A stretch of 33,322 nucleotides of DNA from Halobacteriales archaeon QS_5_70_15 (GTDB lineage Archaea; Halobacteriota; Halobacteria; Halobacteriales; Haloarculaceae). The position numbers and the translations under genes were made by a program. The notes beneath the pieces were generated by a model. That model had not been told where the DNA came from. It searched no databases and was given only the letters and a program-made list of their open reading frames with translations. The DNA is taken from the NCBI GenBank assembly GCA_003022005.1, contig PXRQ01000043.1:1-33322 (forward strand). Reading direction: 5' to 3'. Below are positions 1 through 7,802 of this stretch, piece after piece (the stretch's first letter is position 1; each line of letters opens with the position of its first letter).

Positions 1-17
1 TGTTAGTGCTGTCGGGC

Positions 18-201
18 GGGACTGAAAGGGGCCGCCCGCTACGCGAACCCCGGCGGCGGTGAGCCGAACGGAGTGAGACGAACGTCGCTGGACGAGCGAA
101 GCATGTCCAGCGGAACAGGGACCACAGCCGAGTGAGCGAAGCGAGCGAGGCGAGGACCGGAGCGAGCCGCGGCAGCGTAGCGGGCGGGGGCTTTCAGTCC
201 C
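18..201. repeat. Haloarchaeal-type interspersed repeat A, copy 1
   Basis: The ends are an 11-bp inverted repeat, GGGACTGAAAG at 18-28 and CTTTCAGTCCC at 191-201. The inner block at about 83-142 (starts CGTCGCTGGACGAGCGAAGC, contains CAGCCGAGTGAGCGAAG) recurs with few changes at 5719-5778. The element is non-coding in character and overlaps the apparent 5' extension of the first gene, which argues for that gene's later start. I infer a non-autonomous mobile or MITE-like element; no transposase lies within it. Confidence 0.7.
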
Positions 202-266
202 ACTCGACGCCCGACACCGACCGGCCACCCGACACACCTTTTCCCGTTCCGCGCGATTCACCCCGT

Positions 267-947
267 GTGGAGAGCCTCGAAGCCGAACTCGAGCGCGCCC
301 GGGAACTCGACGTCTCGGAACTCGCCGACGCCATCGAGACGATCGGGTTCGAGTGTACCCGGTGTGGCGCCTGCTGCAAGGGCCACGGCGAGGACGAGCA
401 CACCGCGACGGTGTTCCCCGACGAGGTACGGGAACTCCAGCGGGCCACCGCCGGGAGCCCCGAGCTCGAGGGCGAGTACGACTGGCGCGACGTCGCCCGG
501 CCGATGCCGTACGGCCTGCGGGCGGGTCCCGACGGCAAGCCGGAGGGCGAAACCCTGGAGTGGGCGTTACAGACCGACGCCTGCGGGGACTGCACGTTCT
601 ACGCCGAGGACGAGGAGGGCGTCGGCGCGTGTACCGTCCACGACTCGCGGCCGCTCGTCTGCGAGACCTACCCGTTCAGCGTCGACCTCGCGGGTGCGAG
701 CCGGCCGATGGGCGAGGCCGTCGACCGCGAGGGGCCCGTTCGCGCCCACGAGTGCGAGGGCCTCGGGCGGGACATCACCCGCGAGGACGCCGAGGAACTC
801 GCCGGGGCGCTGAAGGAGCGGGCGGTCCGGGAACTCGAGGAGGCCATCGACCTCCGGGACAGCTACGAGCCCGCGGACGCCGACATCGAGGGCGCGGTCG
901 TCCACGACTCGGAGGGGGCGAAGCGGCCGGACGGGACGCCGCTCTGA
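267..947 (+). CDS. YkgJ-type cysteine-cluster protein (putative Zn/Fe-chelating)
   Basis: From the GTG at 267 this is a 226-residue soluble acidic protein. A cysteine-rich motif near its N-terminus (FECTRCGACCKGHGEDEH) is followed by CGDCTFY, GACTVHDSRPLVCETYPF and HECEGLG. This spacing is typical of the YkgJ / Fe-S cluster assembly-like family, thought to bind zinc or iron; the biochemical role is not established. The frame stays open upstream to a GTG at 132, but those 45 residues are low-complexity translation of repeat A, so I prefer 267. The TGA stop runs directly into TACGGTCGTTCGT, the left end of the palindromic element family B. Family confident, function unknown. Confidence 0.75.
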   Translation: MESLEAELERARELDVSELADAIETIGFECTRCGACCKGHGEDEHTATVFPDEVRELQRATAGSPELEGEYDWRDVARPMPYGLRAGPDGKPEGETLEWALQTDACGDCTFYAEDEEGVGACTVHDSRPLVCETYPFSVDLAGASRPMGEAVDREGPVRAHECEGLGRDITREDAEELAGALKERAVRELEEAIDLRDSYEPADADIEGAVVHDSEGAKRPDGTPL

Positions 948-960
948 TACGGTCGTTCGT
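948..960. repeat. Half copy of palindromic element B
   Basis: TACGGTCGTTCGT follows the stop codon directly and differs by one base from the 13-bp end of the full elements at 5552, 27123 and 29051. No matching right arm is present before the next gene. It may be a remnant. Confidence 0.45.
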
Positions 961-987
961 CCCGTCCTCCGCCGCCCCCGTCGGTAG

Positions 988-996
988 TTCTATACC
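988..996 (+). promoter_or_regulatory. TATA-like box for the TRAM gene
   Basis: TTCTATACC lies 34-42 bp before the ATG at 1030, a spacing that fits an archaeal promoter with a very short leader. Confidence 0.45.
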
Positions 997-1029
997 GCTG
1001 GCCGGTCTTGCCGCCAGCCAGAGAGTCTC

Positions 1030-1416
1030 ATGGAGATCTCCGAGAAACTGCTGTGTCTATTCAGTGCCGAGATCGAGTCCGAGGAGGACCGGTTCGTCGT
1101 CGAGGTGCCCCGCCGCGAGATCGACACCGGCTCCGTGACGCCGGGCGAGACCTACCGGATCGCGCTCATCAACACCGAGGAGGCCGCCGAGCGGACGGAC
1201 GAGGGCTCCGGTCCGCCGGACGAGCCACAGCCGCCGGTCGAGCGGGGGGAGATCCGCTACGTCGAGATCGAGGACCTCGGCAAGCAGGGCGACGGCATCG
1301 CCCGGGTCGAGCGCGGCTACGTCATCATCGTCCCGGGCGGCGAGGTCGGCGAACGGGTCAAGATCGAGATCACCGAGGTCAAGTCCAACTTCGCGGTCGG
1401 GGAGATCATCGAGTAA
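1030..1416 (+). CDS. TRAM-domain protein (putative RNA-binding)
   Basis: A 128-residue protein. Residues 70-128 form a TRAM domain: VERGEIRYVEIEDLGKQGDG, then GIARVERGYVIIVPGG and a final EVGERVKIEITEVKSNFAVG-type strand pattern. TRAM is a small beta-barrel that binds RNA, found in tRNA methylthiotransferases and as short stand-alone proteins in archaea, where some act as RNA chaperones. Residues 1-50 form a separate N-terminal segment (SAEIESEEDRFVVEVPRREI) joined by an acidic, proline-rich linker. It has its own TATA-like box and is convergent with the S9 peptidase gene. The domain call is firm; the cellular role is inferred from the family. Confidence 0.85.
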   Translation: MEISEKLLCLFSAEIESEEDRFVVEVPRREIDTGSVTPGETYRIALINTEEAAERTDEGSGPPDEPQPPVERGEIRYVEIEDLGKQGDGIARVERGYVIIVPGGEVGERVKIEITEVKSNFAVGEIIE

Positions 1417-1675
1417 CCCGCGCTCCCGGGCCCGTCCGCCCCTGGGACCGCACGATCGGCCGCGGTACCCGCCGCGCTCGGACGAGCATCCCCTCCTCGA
1501 CCCCGTCGCGCCAGGTCGCCCCGCCCTGCGGCTCGCCCACTCGTACCGTCCGGAGAGGCGGACCTCGAGGGCGAACTCCGGGGTCGATCCCGGTCCGTCT
1601 CGTCGCGTATCGACACCATCGAGACGTCCCGGAGCCCCCCAGGAACCCCCGACCGTCCCGGACTTCGGACGTGGA
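1417..1675. other. Convergent intergenic region, no gene seen
   Basis: These 259 bp separate two convergent genes. Frames open here have arginine/proline-rich, shadow-like composition. I see no RNA gene, repeat or promoter. Confidence 0.5.
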
Positions 1676-3475
1676 TCATCCCGCGTCGCCCCGGACGTGC
1701 TCGTCGAGGAACTCGACGACCCGCGTGTAGGCCTCGATGCGGTTCTCGCGCTTGGAGAGGCCGTGGCCCTCGTCCTCGAAGGTCAGCTTCTCGACGGGGA
1801 CGTACTCGCTCGCGGCCTCGGCGATCTGCTCGGCCTCGCCCACCGGCACGCGGGGGTCGTTCTCGCCGTGGATGACGAACAGCGGTGCGCGGATGCGTTC
1901 GGCCCGGTGGAGCGGGCTGATCGACTCGAGGAACTCGCGGTCCTCCTCGAGCGAGCCGTACTCGGCCTCGCGGTGCTCCCGCCGCCACGGGCCGGTGTTC
2001 TCGAGGAACGTGACGAAGTTCGCGATGCCGACGACGTCGACGCCCGCGGCCCACAGGTCGGGATACTCGGTGAGCGCCGCGAGCACCATGAACCCGCCGT
2101 AGGACCCCCCCATGACCACGATCCGGTCGCCGTCGATCTCGGGGTGTTCGCGGAGGAACTCCGCGCCCGCCTTCAGGTCCGCTACGGAGTCCATCCGCTT
2201 CTCGACGTCGTCGAGCCGGGAGTAGGCCTTGCCGTACCCCGTGGAGCCCCGGACGTTCGGCTCGAACATGGCGTACCCGTTCGCGAGGAAGTACTGGCCG
2301 AGCGCGCCGAACGAGGGCCGGCGCTGTGACTCCGGGCCGCCGTGGACGTCGACGACGACCGGGGCGCCGCCCGCCGGAACCTCGGCGGGGAGCGAGAGGT
2401 ACGCCGGGACCTCCAGGCCGTCGAACGACTCGAAGTGAACCAGGTCGCGGGGACGGAACCTCGACGGATCGATGCCGGCGGTGGACGCACGGGTCCACCG
2501 CTCGGTCTCCCCGCTCGCGACGTCGACGACGTAGACGTTCGTGTTCGTCCTCGACCCGGAGGCCGAGCAGGCGAACCGCTCGCCCTCGGGGCCGAAGGAG
2601 ACGCCCCCCGCCACGCCCTCGGGAAGGTCGGGCGCGGGGAGGGTGTCGAGGCTCGTCGGTCCCGAGAGCTCCCCGACCGTGAGCTCGGTGTAGCCGTCGA
2701 CGTTCCGCGAGTAGACCAGCCGGCCGGTCCCCTGGTCGATAGCGACCCCGTCGACGTTCCAGTCCTCGTCACGGAGGACCGTCTCGAGGCCCCCGTCGAG
2801 GTCCAGCCGTGCGAGGTAGAGCAGATCGGTTCCGTCGTCGGTGACGACGTAGATCGCGCCCTCGGGCCCCCACTCGATGCCGCCGTAGCGGATGTCCCCC
2901 TCGTGTGGCGTGAGGTGGGTCCGCTCCCCGGTCTCGACGTCCAGGGCGTGGACGTCGGCATCGAAGTTCGAGTGGCTCTCGAGCAGGGCCAGGTGACGGT
3001 CGTCGGGCGAGAACCCCCCGACGGTGTAGATGCCGTCCCCCTCGAAGGCGAGTTCGGCGTCCTCGCCCGTGGCGTCCCGGTCCTGGACGTAGACGTCGAA
3101 GACGGACTCGTCCCGCCTGTTGGAGGCGAACGCGAACCGCTCGCCGTCGTTCGACCAGCCGCCCCAGTAGTGCTTGGCGTCGGGATGCCGCGTGAGGTCG
3201 GTCACCGATCCGTCGGGATCGAGCCGGTGGAGCTGTTCGCGCTCGTTGCCGCCCTCGTCCATCCCGAACACGAGCTCCGACCGGGTCGGCGAGTAGCTGC
3301 AGAACGTGACCCGCTCCTCGTAGAAAGTCCGCTGCTCCGGCCACGCCCCCGGTTCGTCGAGCGTCCAGACCTGCGGGGTGCCGGTCGCGTCCATGAGGAA
3401 CGCGGCGGTGCCGTCGGGGGCGAGCGACGCCCCGTACGCGCTCCGGACGTTCAGGTACCGCTCGAGCTGGTTCAT
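1676..3475 (-). CDS. S9-family serine peptidase (acylaminoacyl/dipeptidyl peptidase type)
   Basis: Starting at the ATG at 3475 the protein has 599 residues, normal for the family. The N-terminal roughly 350 residues are WD40/PD40-like beta-propeller repeats (for example VTFCSYSPTRSELVFGMDEG and HYWGGWSNDGERFAFASNRR). The C-terminal part is an alpha/beta hydrolase with the catalytic triad visible as Ser458 (MGGSYGGFM), Asp540 (HGENDPRVP) and His571 (EDEGHGLSK). The propeller restricts access to short peptides, so the expected role is cytoplasmic oligopeptide degradation. No signal peptide is seen. An upstream in-frame ATG at 3634 exists, but the added 53 residues look like intergenic translation and would overlap the divergent lipoprotein gene. 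The gene appears intact. Confidence 0.88.
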   Translation of the reverse strand: MNQLERYLNVRSAYGASLAPDGTAAFLMDATGTPQVWTLDEPGAWPEQRTFYEERVTFCSYSPTRSELVFGMDEGGNEREQLHRLDPDGSVTDLTRHPDAKHYWGGWSNDGERFAFASNRRDESVFDVYVQDRDATGEDAELAFEGDGIYTVGGFSPDDRHLALLESHSNFDADVHALDVETGERTHLTPHEGDIRYGGIEWGPEGAIYVVTDDGTDLLYLARLDLDGGLETVLRDEDWNVDGVAIDQGTGRLVYSRNVDGYTELTVGELSGPTSLDTLPAPDLPEGVAGGVSFGPEGERFACSASGSRTNTNVYVVDVASGETERWTRASTAGIDPSRFRPRDLVHFESFDGLEVPAYLSLPAEVPAGGAPVVVDVHGGPESQRRPSFGALGQYFLANGYAMFEPNVRGSTGYGKAYSRLDDVEKRMDSVADLKAGAEFLREHPEIDGDRIVVMGGSYGGFMVLAALTEYPDLWAAGVDVVGIANFVTFLENTGPWRREHREAEYGSLEEDREFLESISPLHRAERIRAPLFVIHGENDPRVPVGEAEQIAEAASEYVPVEKLTFEDEGHGLSKRENRIEAYTRVVEFLDEHVRGDAG

Positions 3476-3493
3476 GCCGTCCGAATCGCCGCC

Positions 3494-3514
3494 GGGCGGA
3501 AAGTCCTTCCGCCC
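3494..3514. promoter_or_regulatory. Perfect 8-bp inverted repeat upstream of the peptidase
   Basis: GGGCGGAA and TTCCGCCC are separated by 5 nt, about 20 bp upstream of the peptidase start. It could be an operator or a leader hairpin; there is no direct evidence for either. Confidence 0.3.
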
Positions 3515-3627
3515 GCGGTCGGTTCTCCCGTCAGTCGCGTGACCGGGCGCCCCGCCGACCGGACCCCCGTGTACCCGAACGGTCGGACGTTCGAAAGGCC
3601 GATACTCCGGACGGACGAGGGGCCACC

Positions 3628-4422
3628 GTGTCACGTCAGTCCTCCGGCCCGCGGTTCGGCCCGGTCCCCCCGTCCCGGTCGCGTCGCCGCCTGCTCGCGC
3701 TCGCCGGCGGCGGGGGCCTCGCCGCGACCGCGGGCTGTCTCTCCGCGCTCGGCTCCTCCGGGGAGCGGAACGCCGACGTCGGCCTCGCGCTCGACCGACT
3801 CGCCTTCGCCGACGGGTTCGAGTCGGAGACGGCCTCGCTGGCGGGGGCCTACGGCGAACACGGCGTCTGGGGGCTCGCAGACGGGCCGGACGTCGACGGC
3901 CCGGCGTACGTGGGGGCGTATCGCGACTCCCTCTCGGTTCCCGGTGACGAGGAGGCCCGTCCGTGGGTCACCGCCGAGGTCGCCGCGGTCGTCTACCGGC
4001 TCGACGGGGGTGCCTACCGGGTGTGGCTCTGGGTCGGCGCGCGCGCCCGCCAGCCCGAGGGCGGGCTCGGGCGGGCGAGCGTCACCCGGATCTCGGTCGG
4101 CGCGACCGCCCGCGAGGGGTGGTCGCTCGGCGCGTTCTCGCCCCGTGGGGCGTTCCGCGACGCCCCCGTTCCGGTCTCGCTCGACGAGCGCGGTCCCTCC
4201 GGGCGGACGCCGCTCCCGGGCGGCGGTATCGCCCCCGTGGACGACGCGACGACCGGACCGAACGGCCGTTTCGAGGTCGCGTGGCAGGGCATCGCCCGGG
4301 GGGTCCGGTCGGCGAGCGCCGTCTGCGAGTTCGAGCCGGTCGACGACGGCGAGGAGGGGCCGGCAAGGCCGTTCGAGACCACCGCCACCTTCGGCGTCGC
4401 CGGCGGACGGGGCGTCCTCTGA
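3628..4422 (+). CDS. Tat-exported lipoprotein, unknown function
   Basis: A 264-residue protein with a GTG start, divergent from the S9 peptidase. The N-terminus has a twin-arginine motif (SRSRRRLLALAGGG, residues 16-30) and a lipobox ending at Cys37 (AATAGC), the usual haloarchaeal arrangement for a lipid-anchored protein exported folded by Tat. The mature part has no domain I recognise. It is predicted to be beta-rich, with alternating hydrophobic stretches such as WVTAEVAAVVYRLDGGAYRV and one cysteine (AVCEFEP) near the end. The stop TGA is followed by TACGGGCCGCCGTAACGG, loosely like the end of element B. Export call good; function unknown. Confidence 0.7.
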   Translation: MSRQSSGPRFGPVPPSRSRRRLLALAGGGGLAATAGCLSALGSSGERNADVGLALDRLAFADGFESETASLAGAYGEHGVWGLADGPDVDGPAYVGAYRDSLSVPGDEEARPWVTAEVAAVVYRLDGGAYRVWLWVGARARQPEGGLGRASVTRISVGATAREGWSLGAFSPRGAFRDAPVPVSLDERGPSGRTPLPGGGIAPVDDATTGPNGRFEVAWQGIARGVRSASAVCEFEPVDDGEEGPARPFETTATFGVAGGRGVL

Positions 4423-4545
4423 TACGGGCCGCCGTAACGGTCCGCGGGCGAACGCGGCCTCGTTCCGGTGACCGGCGACCGGGGACGACGGCGATCCGTA
4501 CGACGACTCGGGTGGGTTTTTGTCGGGGGCGGCGGAGCCACGGGT

Positions 4546-5494
4546 ATGCGCGTCGTCGTCGTCGCCTCGCGGACGGGCCGGCATGTCGACCGCGACGGCG
4601 TCGCCCGAACCGAGCGCGTGGCCCGCGCGCTCGCCGACCGGGGCCACGACGTCACCGTCTACTGCACGGGCTGGTGGCAGGGCTACGACGAGTACCGCGA
4701 ACGCGACGGCGTGACCTACCGGGCGGTGACGATCGCGCCGGCGGACGTCTCGTTCGTCACGCGCGTTCCGGGACTGCTCGCGGTCGACCGACCCGACGTC
4801 GTCCACGCGCGGCCGGTCCCGGCCGCGGCCGTCCTGGCGGCGCGGGTCGGCGCGAGGCTCGCCCGGGCACCCCTCGTCGTCGACTGTGCGGGAACTCGGC
4901 GCGGCCGAGGAGCGGACCCGCGTGATCCCGGAGATGCTCGACCTCCCGCTGATACGCTCGACGGAGCCCGCGGGGGAGGCCGACGTCGTCGCCGCCCGGC
5001 ACCTCGACGCCGACGCCAACCTCGAGACGCTGTTCCTCGCGCTCGCCGAGCTCCGGGACCGGGACTGGACGGCGACGGTGATCGGTGACGGCCCCGCACG
5101 CGGGGCCTACGAGGAGCAGGCCGCGGACCTCCGCATCGACGACCGCGTCGAGTTCGTCGGCGCGCTCGACCGCGAGGGACGGATCGCGCGCTACCGGGCC
5201 GCCCACGTGTTCGTCCACGCCGCGACGTGGGAGCCGTTCGCGACCGAACTGCTGTGGGCGATGGCCTGCGGCTGCGTGGGTGTCGTCGAGTACCAGGAGG
5301 ACTCGGCGGCGCACGAACTCGTCGAGCGGCGCGAGCGGGGCTTCCGCGCGACGACGCCCGAGGAGATCGAGGACGCGATAATCGAGGCCGGCGACCTCCC
5401 CGAGTGGACGGTCGACGAGTCGTTCGAGGCGTTCGACCGCGACGCGATAGTCGAGCGGTGGCTCGACTGCTACCAGGACGCAGGCGCAGGGTAA
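4546..5494 (+). pseudogene. GT4-like glycosyltransferase, internally deleted and frameshifted
   Basis: The ATG at 4546 opens an N-terminal Rossmann half (MRVVVVASRTGRHVDRDG; ERVARALADRGHDVTVY; LAVDRPDVVHARPVPAAA) that runs to APLVVDC near 4885. The matching C-terminal nucleotide-sugar half continues in the next frame from about 4886 (RELGAAEERTRVIPEMLDLP; VIGDGPARGAYEEQ; HAATWEPFATELLWAMACGC; VVEYQEDSAAHELV) to 5494. In family members these halves are joined by a few tens of residues that are missing here, so the junction at about 4880-4888 looks like a deletion that also shifted frame. Frame 1 after the junction becomes low-complexity. A T-rich box lies about 30 bp upstream. I infer a dead gene, or an assembly error. 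Confidence 0.65.
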
Positions 5495-5543
5495 GTCGGA
5501 AGGTCGGGACGCTCGACGCTCGAACGAGCGAGCGTGGTCGGGT

Positions 5544-5825
5544 GGGACTGATACGGTCGTGCGTAACGATGTACCGGCGATAACCCGGACAGGGTCGGGT
5601 ATCGACGGTAAAAGACTACGCACGACCGTATGAAAGGGGCCGTGCGCACTCGTTCGAGAGAGCGGAGCTCTCTCGTGACGACGAAAGGCGCGGAGTACCT
5701 TTCGAACCACGAGGCGAGCGTCGCTGGTCGAGCGAAGCCAGTCCAGCGGGACAGGGACCGCAGCCGAGTGGGCGAAGCTCCGCACCACCCCCGGCCCGAC
5801 CCGAACCGGCGGGGGCTTTCGGGAC
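5544..5825. repeat. Repeat A, copy 2, interrupted by element B
   Basis: The left end GGGACTGA (5544-5551) is split from its continuation TGAAAGGGGC (5631-5640) by element B. The inner block at 5719-5778 matches copy 1 at about 83-142, and the right end is CTTTCGGGAC (5816-5825), diverged from CTTTCAGTCCC. A further segment at about 5641-5718, which includes the local palindrome AGAGAGCGGAGCTCTCT, is not in copy 1. Confidence 0.7.
5552..5630. repeat. Palindromic element B, copy 1 (79 bp)
   Basis: The ends TACGGTCGTGCGT and ACGCACGACCGTA are perfect 13-bp inverted repeats. The whole 79 bp aligns without gaps to the reverse complement of 27123-27201, with roughly one difference in eight bases by eye. 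It is flanked on both sides by TGA (5549-5551, 5631-5633), consistent with a 3-bp target duplication inside repeat A. Confidence 0.8.
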
Positions 5826-5878
5826 GGTTGCGGTTCGCACGACCCGCCCCGTCGAACAGTAGCCGAGGACCGCAAGCC

Positions 5879-5886
5879 ACCTAACC
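5879..5886 (+). promoter_or_regulatory. Possible box A for the methyltransferase
   Basis: ACCTAACC lies 22-29 bp before the GTG at 5908. It is a weak match to a haloarchaeal TATA element. Confidence 0.3.
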
Positions 5887-5907
5887 CGTCCCTCCGATCC
5901 CCGGCGC

Positions 5908-6938
5908 GTGCAGACCACCCACGCCGTCCACGTCGGGGACGCCCGCGACCTATCGCTCGCCGACGACTCGGTCGAGCTCGTCGTCACGTCCCCGCCGTAC
6001 CCGATGGTGGAGATGTGGGACGGGTCGTTCGCGGCACAGGACCCCGGGATCGCGGACGCGCTCCGGGCGGGCGACGGCGACCGGGCGTTCGAGTCGATGC
6101 ACGACCTGCTCGACGGGGCGTGGGCGGAGGTTGCGCGCGTGCTCGCACCGGGAGGCATCGCCGTCGTGAACGTGGGCGACGCGACCCGGACCGTCGACGG
6201 CACGTTCCGGCAGTACCCGAACCACGTAGAGATCACCCGACGGATGCCCGGACACGGCCTCTCCGCGCTCCCCGATATCGTCTGGCGCAAGCCGACGAAC
6301 TCGGCGGCGAAGTTCATGGGCAGCGGGATGCTTCCGTCGAACGCCTATCCCACCCTCGAACACGAACACCTGCTCGTGTTCCGGAACGGCGACACCCGCG
6401 CGTTCCCCCCGGGCGACGAGGACCGCTACGCCTCGGCGTACTTCTGGGAGGAGCGCAACGAGTGGTTCTCGGACCTCTGGGAGCTGACCGGAACGCGACA
6501 GGACCTCTCCGGCGACGCCCGCGAGCGCTCGGGCGCGTTTCCGCTCGAGGTCCCGCTGCGGCTCGTCCTGATGTTCTCCGTCTACGGCGACACCGTCCTC
6601 GACCCGTTCTGGGGGACCGGGACGACGTCGATGGCGGCGCTGGTCGCCGGTCGGAGCTCGGTCGGCGTCGAACGGGAACCGGACCTCGTCGAGACGTTCG
6701 ACGAGCGGGCCCGGGAGGCGCCGGCCCTCTCGCGGCAGGTGGCGACCGACCGGCTCGAAGCGCACCGTGCCTTCGTCGCGACGACTTCCCGGTGGTCACG
6801 AAACAGGAGCGGTCGATCCGGTTGCAGGTCGTCGAGTCGGTCGAGCGCGAGGGGTCCGGCGGGTCCGCCACCGATCGGTGGGTCGCCGAACACGAGGCAG
6901 TGGAAGGACCCGTCGACAGCGCGTCGCGGACGAACTAA
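5908..6938 (+). pseudogene. zim: Zim-like (CTAG-type) DNA methyltransferase with 3'-end frame disruption
   Basis: A GTG start opens a beta-class amino-methyltransferase: motif IV TSPPY at residues 27-31, then the SAM-binding motif DPFWGTGTTSMAAL from residue 232. Family hallmarks include RKPTNSAAKFMGSGM and AYPTLEHEHLLVFRNG. This is the Zim family, linked in Haloferax to N4-cytosine methylation at CTAG. Around 6778-6783 the frame breaks: after LEAHRAFVA the expected C-terminus (FPVVTKQERSIRLQVVESVE) is read one frame over and ends with TAA at 6936-6938. About 20 residues normally between the two parts seem missing. In the original frame, reading runs by chance into aroD. All catalytic motifs are upstream of the break, so activity is not excluded. 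Confidence 0.7.
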
Positions 6939-6944
6939 ACCGCA

Positions 6945-7013
6945 ACCACCTCGAAAGCCCCACCCGCGTCGGCTGACCGAAGAGCCATCGCCGGGTTGGG
7001 ATTTCGAGGTGGT
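6945..7013. repeat. Intergenic inverted-repeat element C
   Basis: ACCACCTCGAAA (6945-6956) and TTTCGAGGTGGT (7002-7013) are perfect 12-bp arms around a 45-bp centre; similarity extends imperfectly inward (GCCCC versus TGGGA). It lies just after the methyltransferase stop and upstream of the aroD promoter. It may be a terminator hairpin or another small repeat family. Confidence 0.6.
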
Positions 7014-7074
7014 ACCAGCTGTCGTAGCGGTCCACACACGCCGATCGAAACAGGAACCTGCCGAGACCCCACGC

Positions 7075-7081
7075 GCTTTAG
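7075..7081 (+). promoter_or_regulatory. TATA-like box for aroD
   Basis: GCTTTAG lies 27-33 bp before the aroD ATG, fitting a leaderless transcript. It supports aroD as a separate gene rather than part of a methyltransferase fusion. Confidence 0.55.
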
Positions 7082-7107
7082 TCGGGACCTCACGAAACCC
7101 ACCACGC

Positions 7108-7785
7108 ATGGACCTCTCGTTCGAGGAGTTCGTCCTCGCGGCGGCCACCGGCGACCTCTCCGAGGAGCCGGCGGCCCGCGAGCACGCCGACTGCGTCGAG
7201 TTCCGGATGGATCTCGCCGACGGGGACCCGCTCGACGCGCTGGCGGCCTACGACGGGGAGCTCCCGCTGCTGGTCACCGACCGGCCCGAGTGGGAGGGCG
7301 GCGAGGCGGCCGACGAGGGGCGGATCGCCGACCTCGTCGCGGCCGTGGAGCACGGGGCCGTCGCGGCCGTCGACGTCGAACTCCACGAGGTGGCCGGCGG
7401 CGACGGGCTCGACGTCGTCGACGCCGCCCGCGAGGCGGGTACGGCGGTCGTCGTCTCGGTCCACGACTTCGAGGGGACGCCGCCGCGGAGCGAACTCCGG
7501 CGGCTGGTCGAGCGGGCGAGCGAGTACGGCGACGTGGCGAAGCTCGCGGTCACCGCGGCGGACCCGGACGACGCGCTCGCCCTGCTCGCGGTGACGCGCG
7601 CGCACGCCTCGGCGGGGCGAACCGTCGCCACGATGGCGATGGGCGAGGCCGGGCGACACACCCGCGTCGTCGCGCCGCTGTACGGCTCGCGGATCGGCTA
7701 CGCGCCCGTCGATCCCGGGCAGGCGACCGCACCGGGACAGTACGACCTCGCGACGCTCTCGCGGCTGGTCGACGAGCTCCGGTAG
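7108..7785 (+). CDS. aroD: 3-dehydroquinate dehydratase, type I
   Basis: A 225-residue type I dehydroquinase, the third step of the shikimate pathway (3-dehydroquinate to 3-dehydroshikimate). Visible active-site elements are the substrate-binding VEFRMD (Glu31, Arg33), His119 in VVSVHDFEGTP, and Schiff-base Lys145 in DVAKLAVTA. The C-terminal substrate loop is GRHTRVVAPLYGSRIGYAPV followed by APGQYDL. The ATG at 7108 gives the conserved N-terminus (MDLSFEEFVLAAATGDL) and sits behind its own TATA box. The upstream methyltransferase frame is open in phase only by chance. Length and motifs are normal. An IS6-type element sits 17 bp after the stop codon. Confidence 0.92.
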   Translation: MDLSFEEFVLAAATGDLSEEPAAREHADCVEFRMDLADGDPLDALAAYDGELPLLVTDRPEWEGGEAADEGRIADLVAAVEHGAVAAVDVELHEVAGGDGLDVVDAAREAGTAVVVSVHDFEGTPPRSELRRLVERASEYGDVAKLAVTAADPDDALALLAVTRAHASAGRTVATMAMGEAGRHTRVVAPLYGSRIGYAPVDPGQATAPGQYDLATLSRLVDELR

Positions 7786-7794
7786 TTCGGGTCG

Positions 7795-7802
7795 GGGCTC
7801 GC
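7795..7802. repeat. Left 8-bp target site duplication (GGGCTCGC)
   Basis: GGGCTCGC at 7795-7802 is repeated exactly at 8497-8504 on the other side of the insertion sequence. Confidence 0.85.

Noticed and set aside
132..266. N-terminal extension of the first gene
   Set aside because: It is translation of repeat A; the GTG at 267 starts the region that looks like the family.
4423..4440. Possible further copy of element B after the lipoprotein stop
   Set aside because: TACGGGCCGCCGTAACGG matches only loosely and there is no right arm; it may be a decayed end but cannot be supported.
2342..4471. A 709-residue plus-strand frame
   Set aside because: Antisense of the S9 peptidase running into an off-frame reading of the lipoprotein gene; composition is shadow-like.
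5908..7785. A single 625-residue methyltransferase-AroD fusion
   Set aside because: The middle (about 6780-7107) is Arg/Ser/Pro-rich non-homologous translation, the true methyltransferase C-terminus is in another frame, and aroD has its own TATA box and conserved N-terminus.
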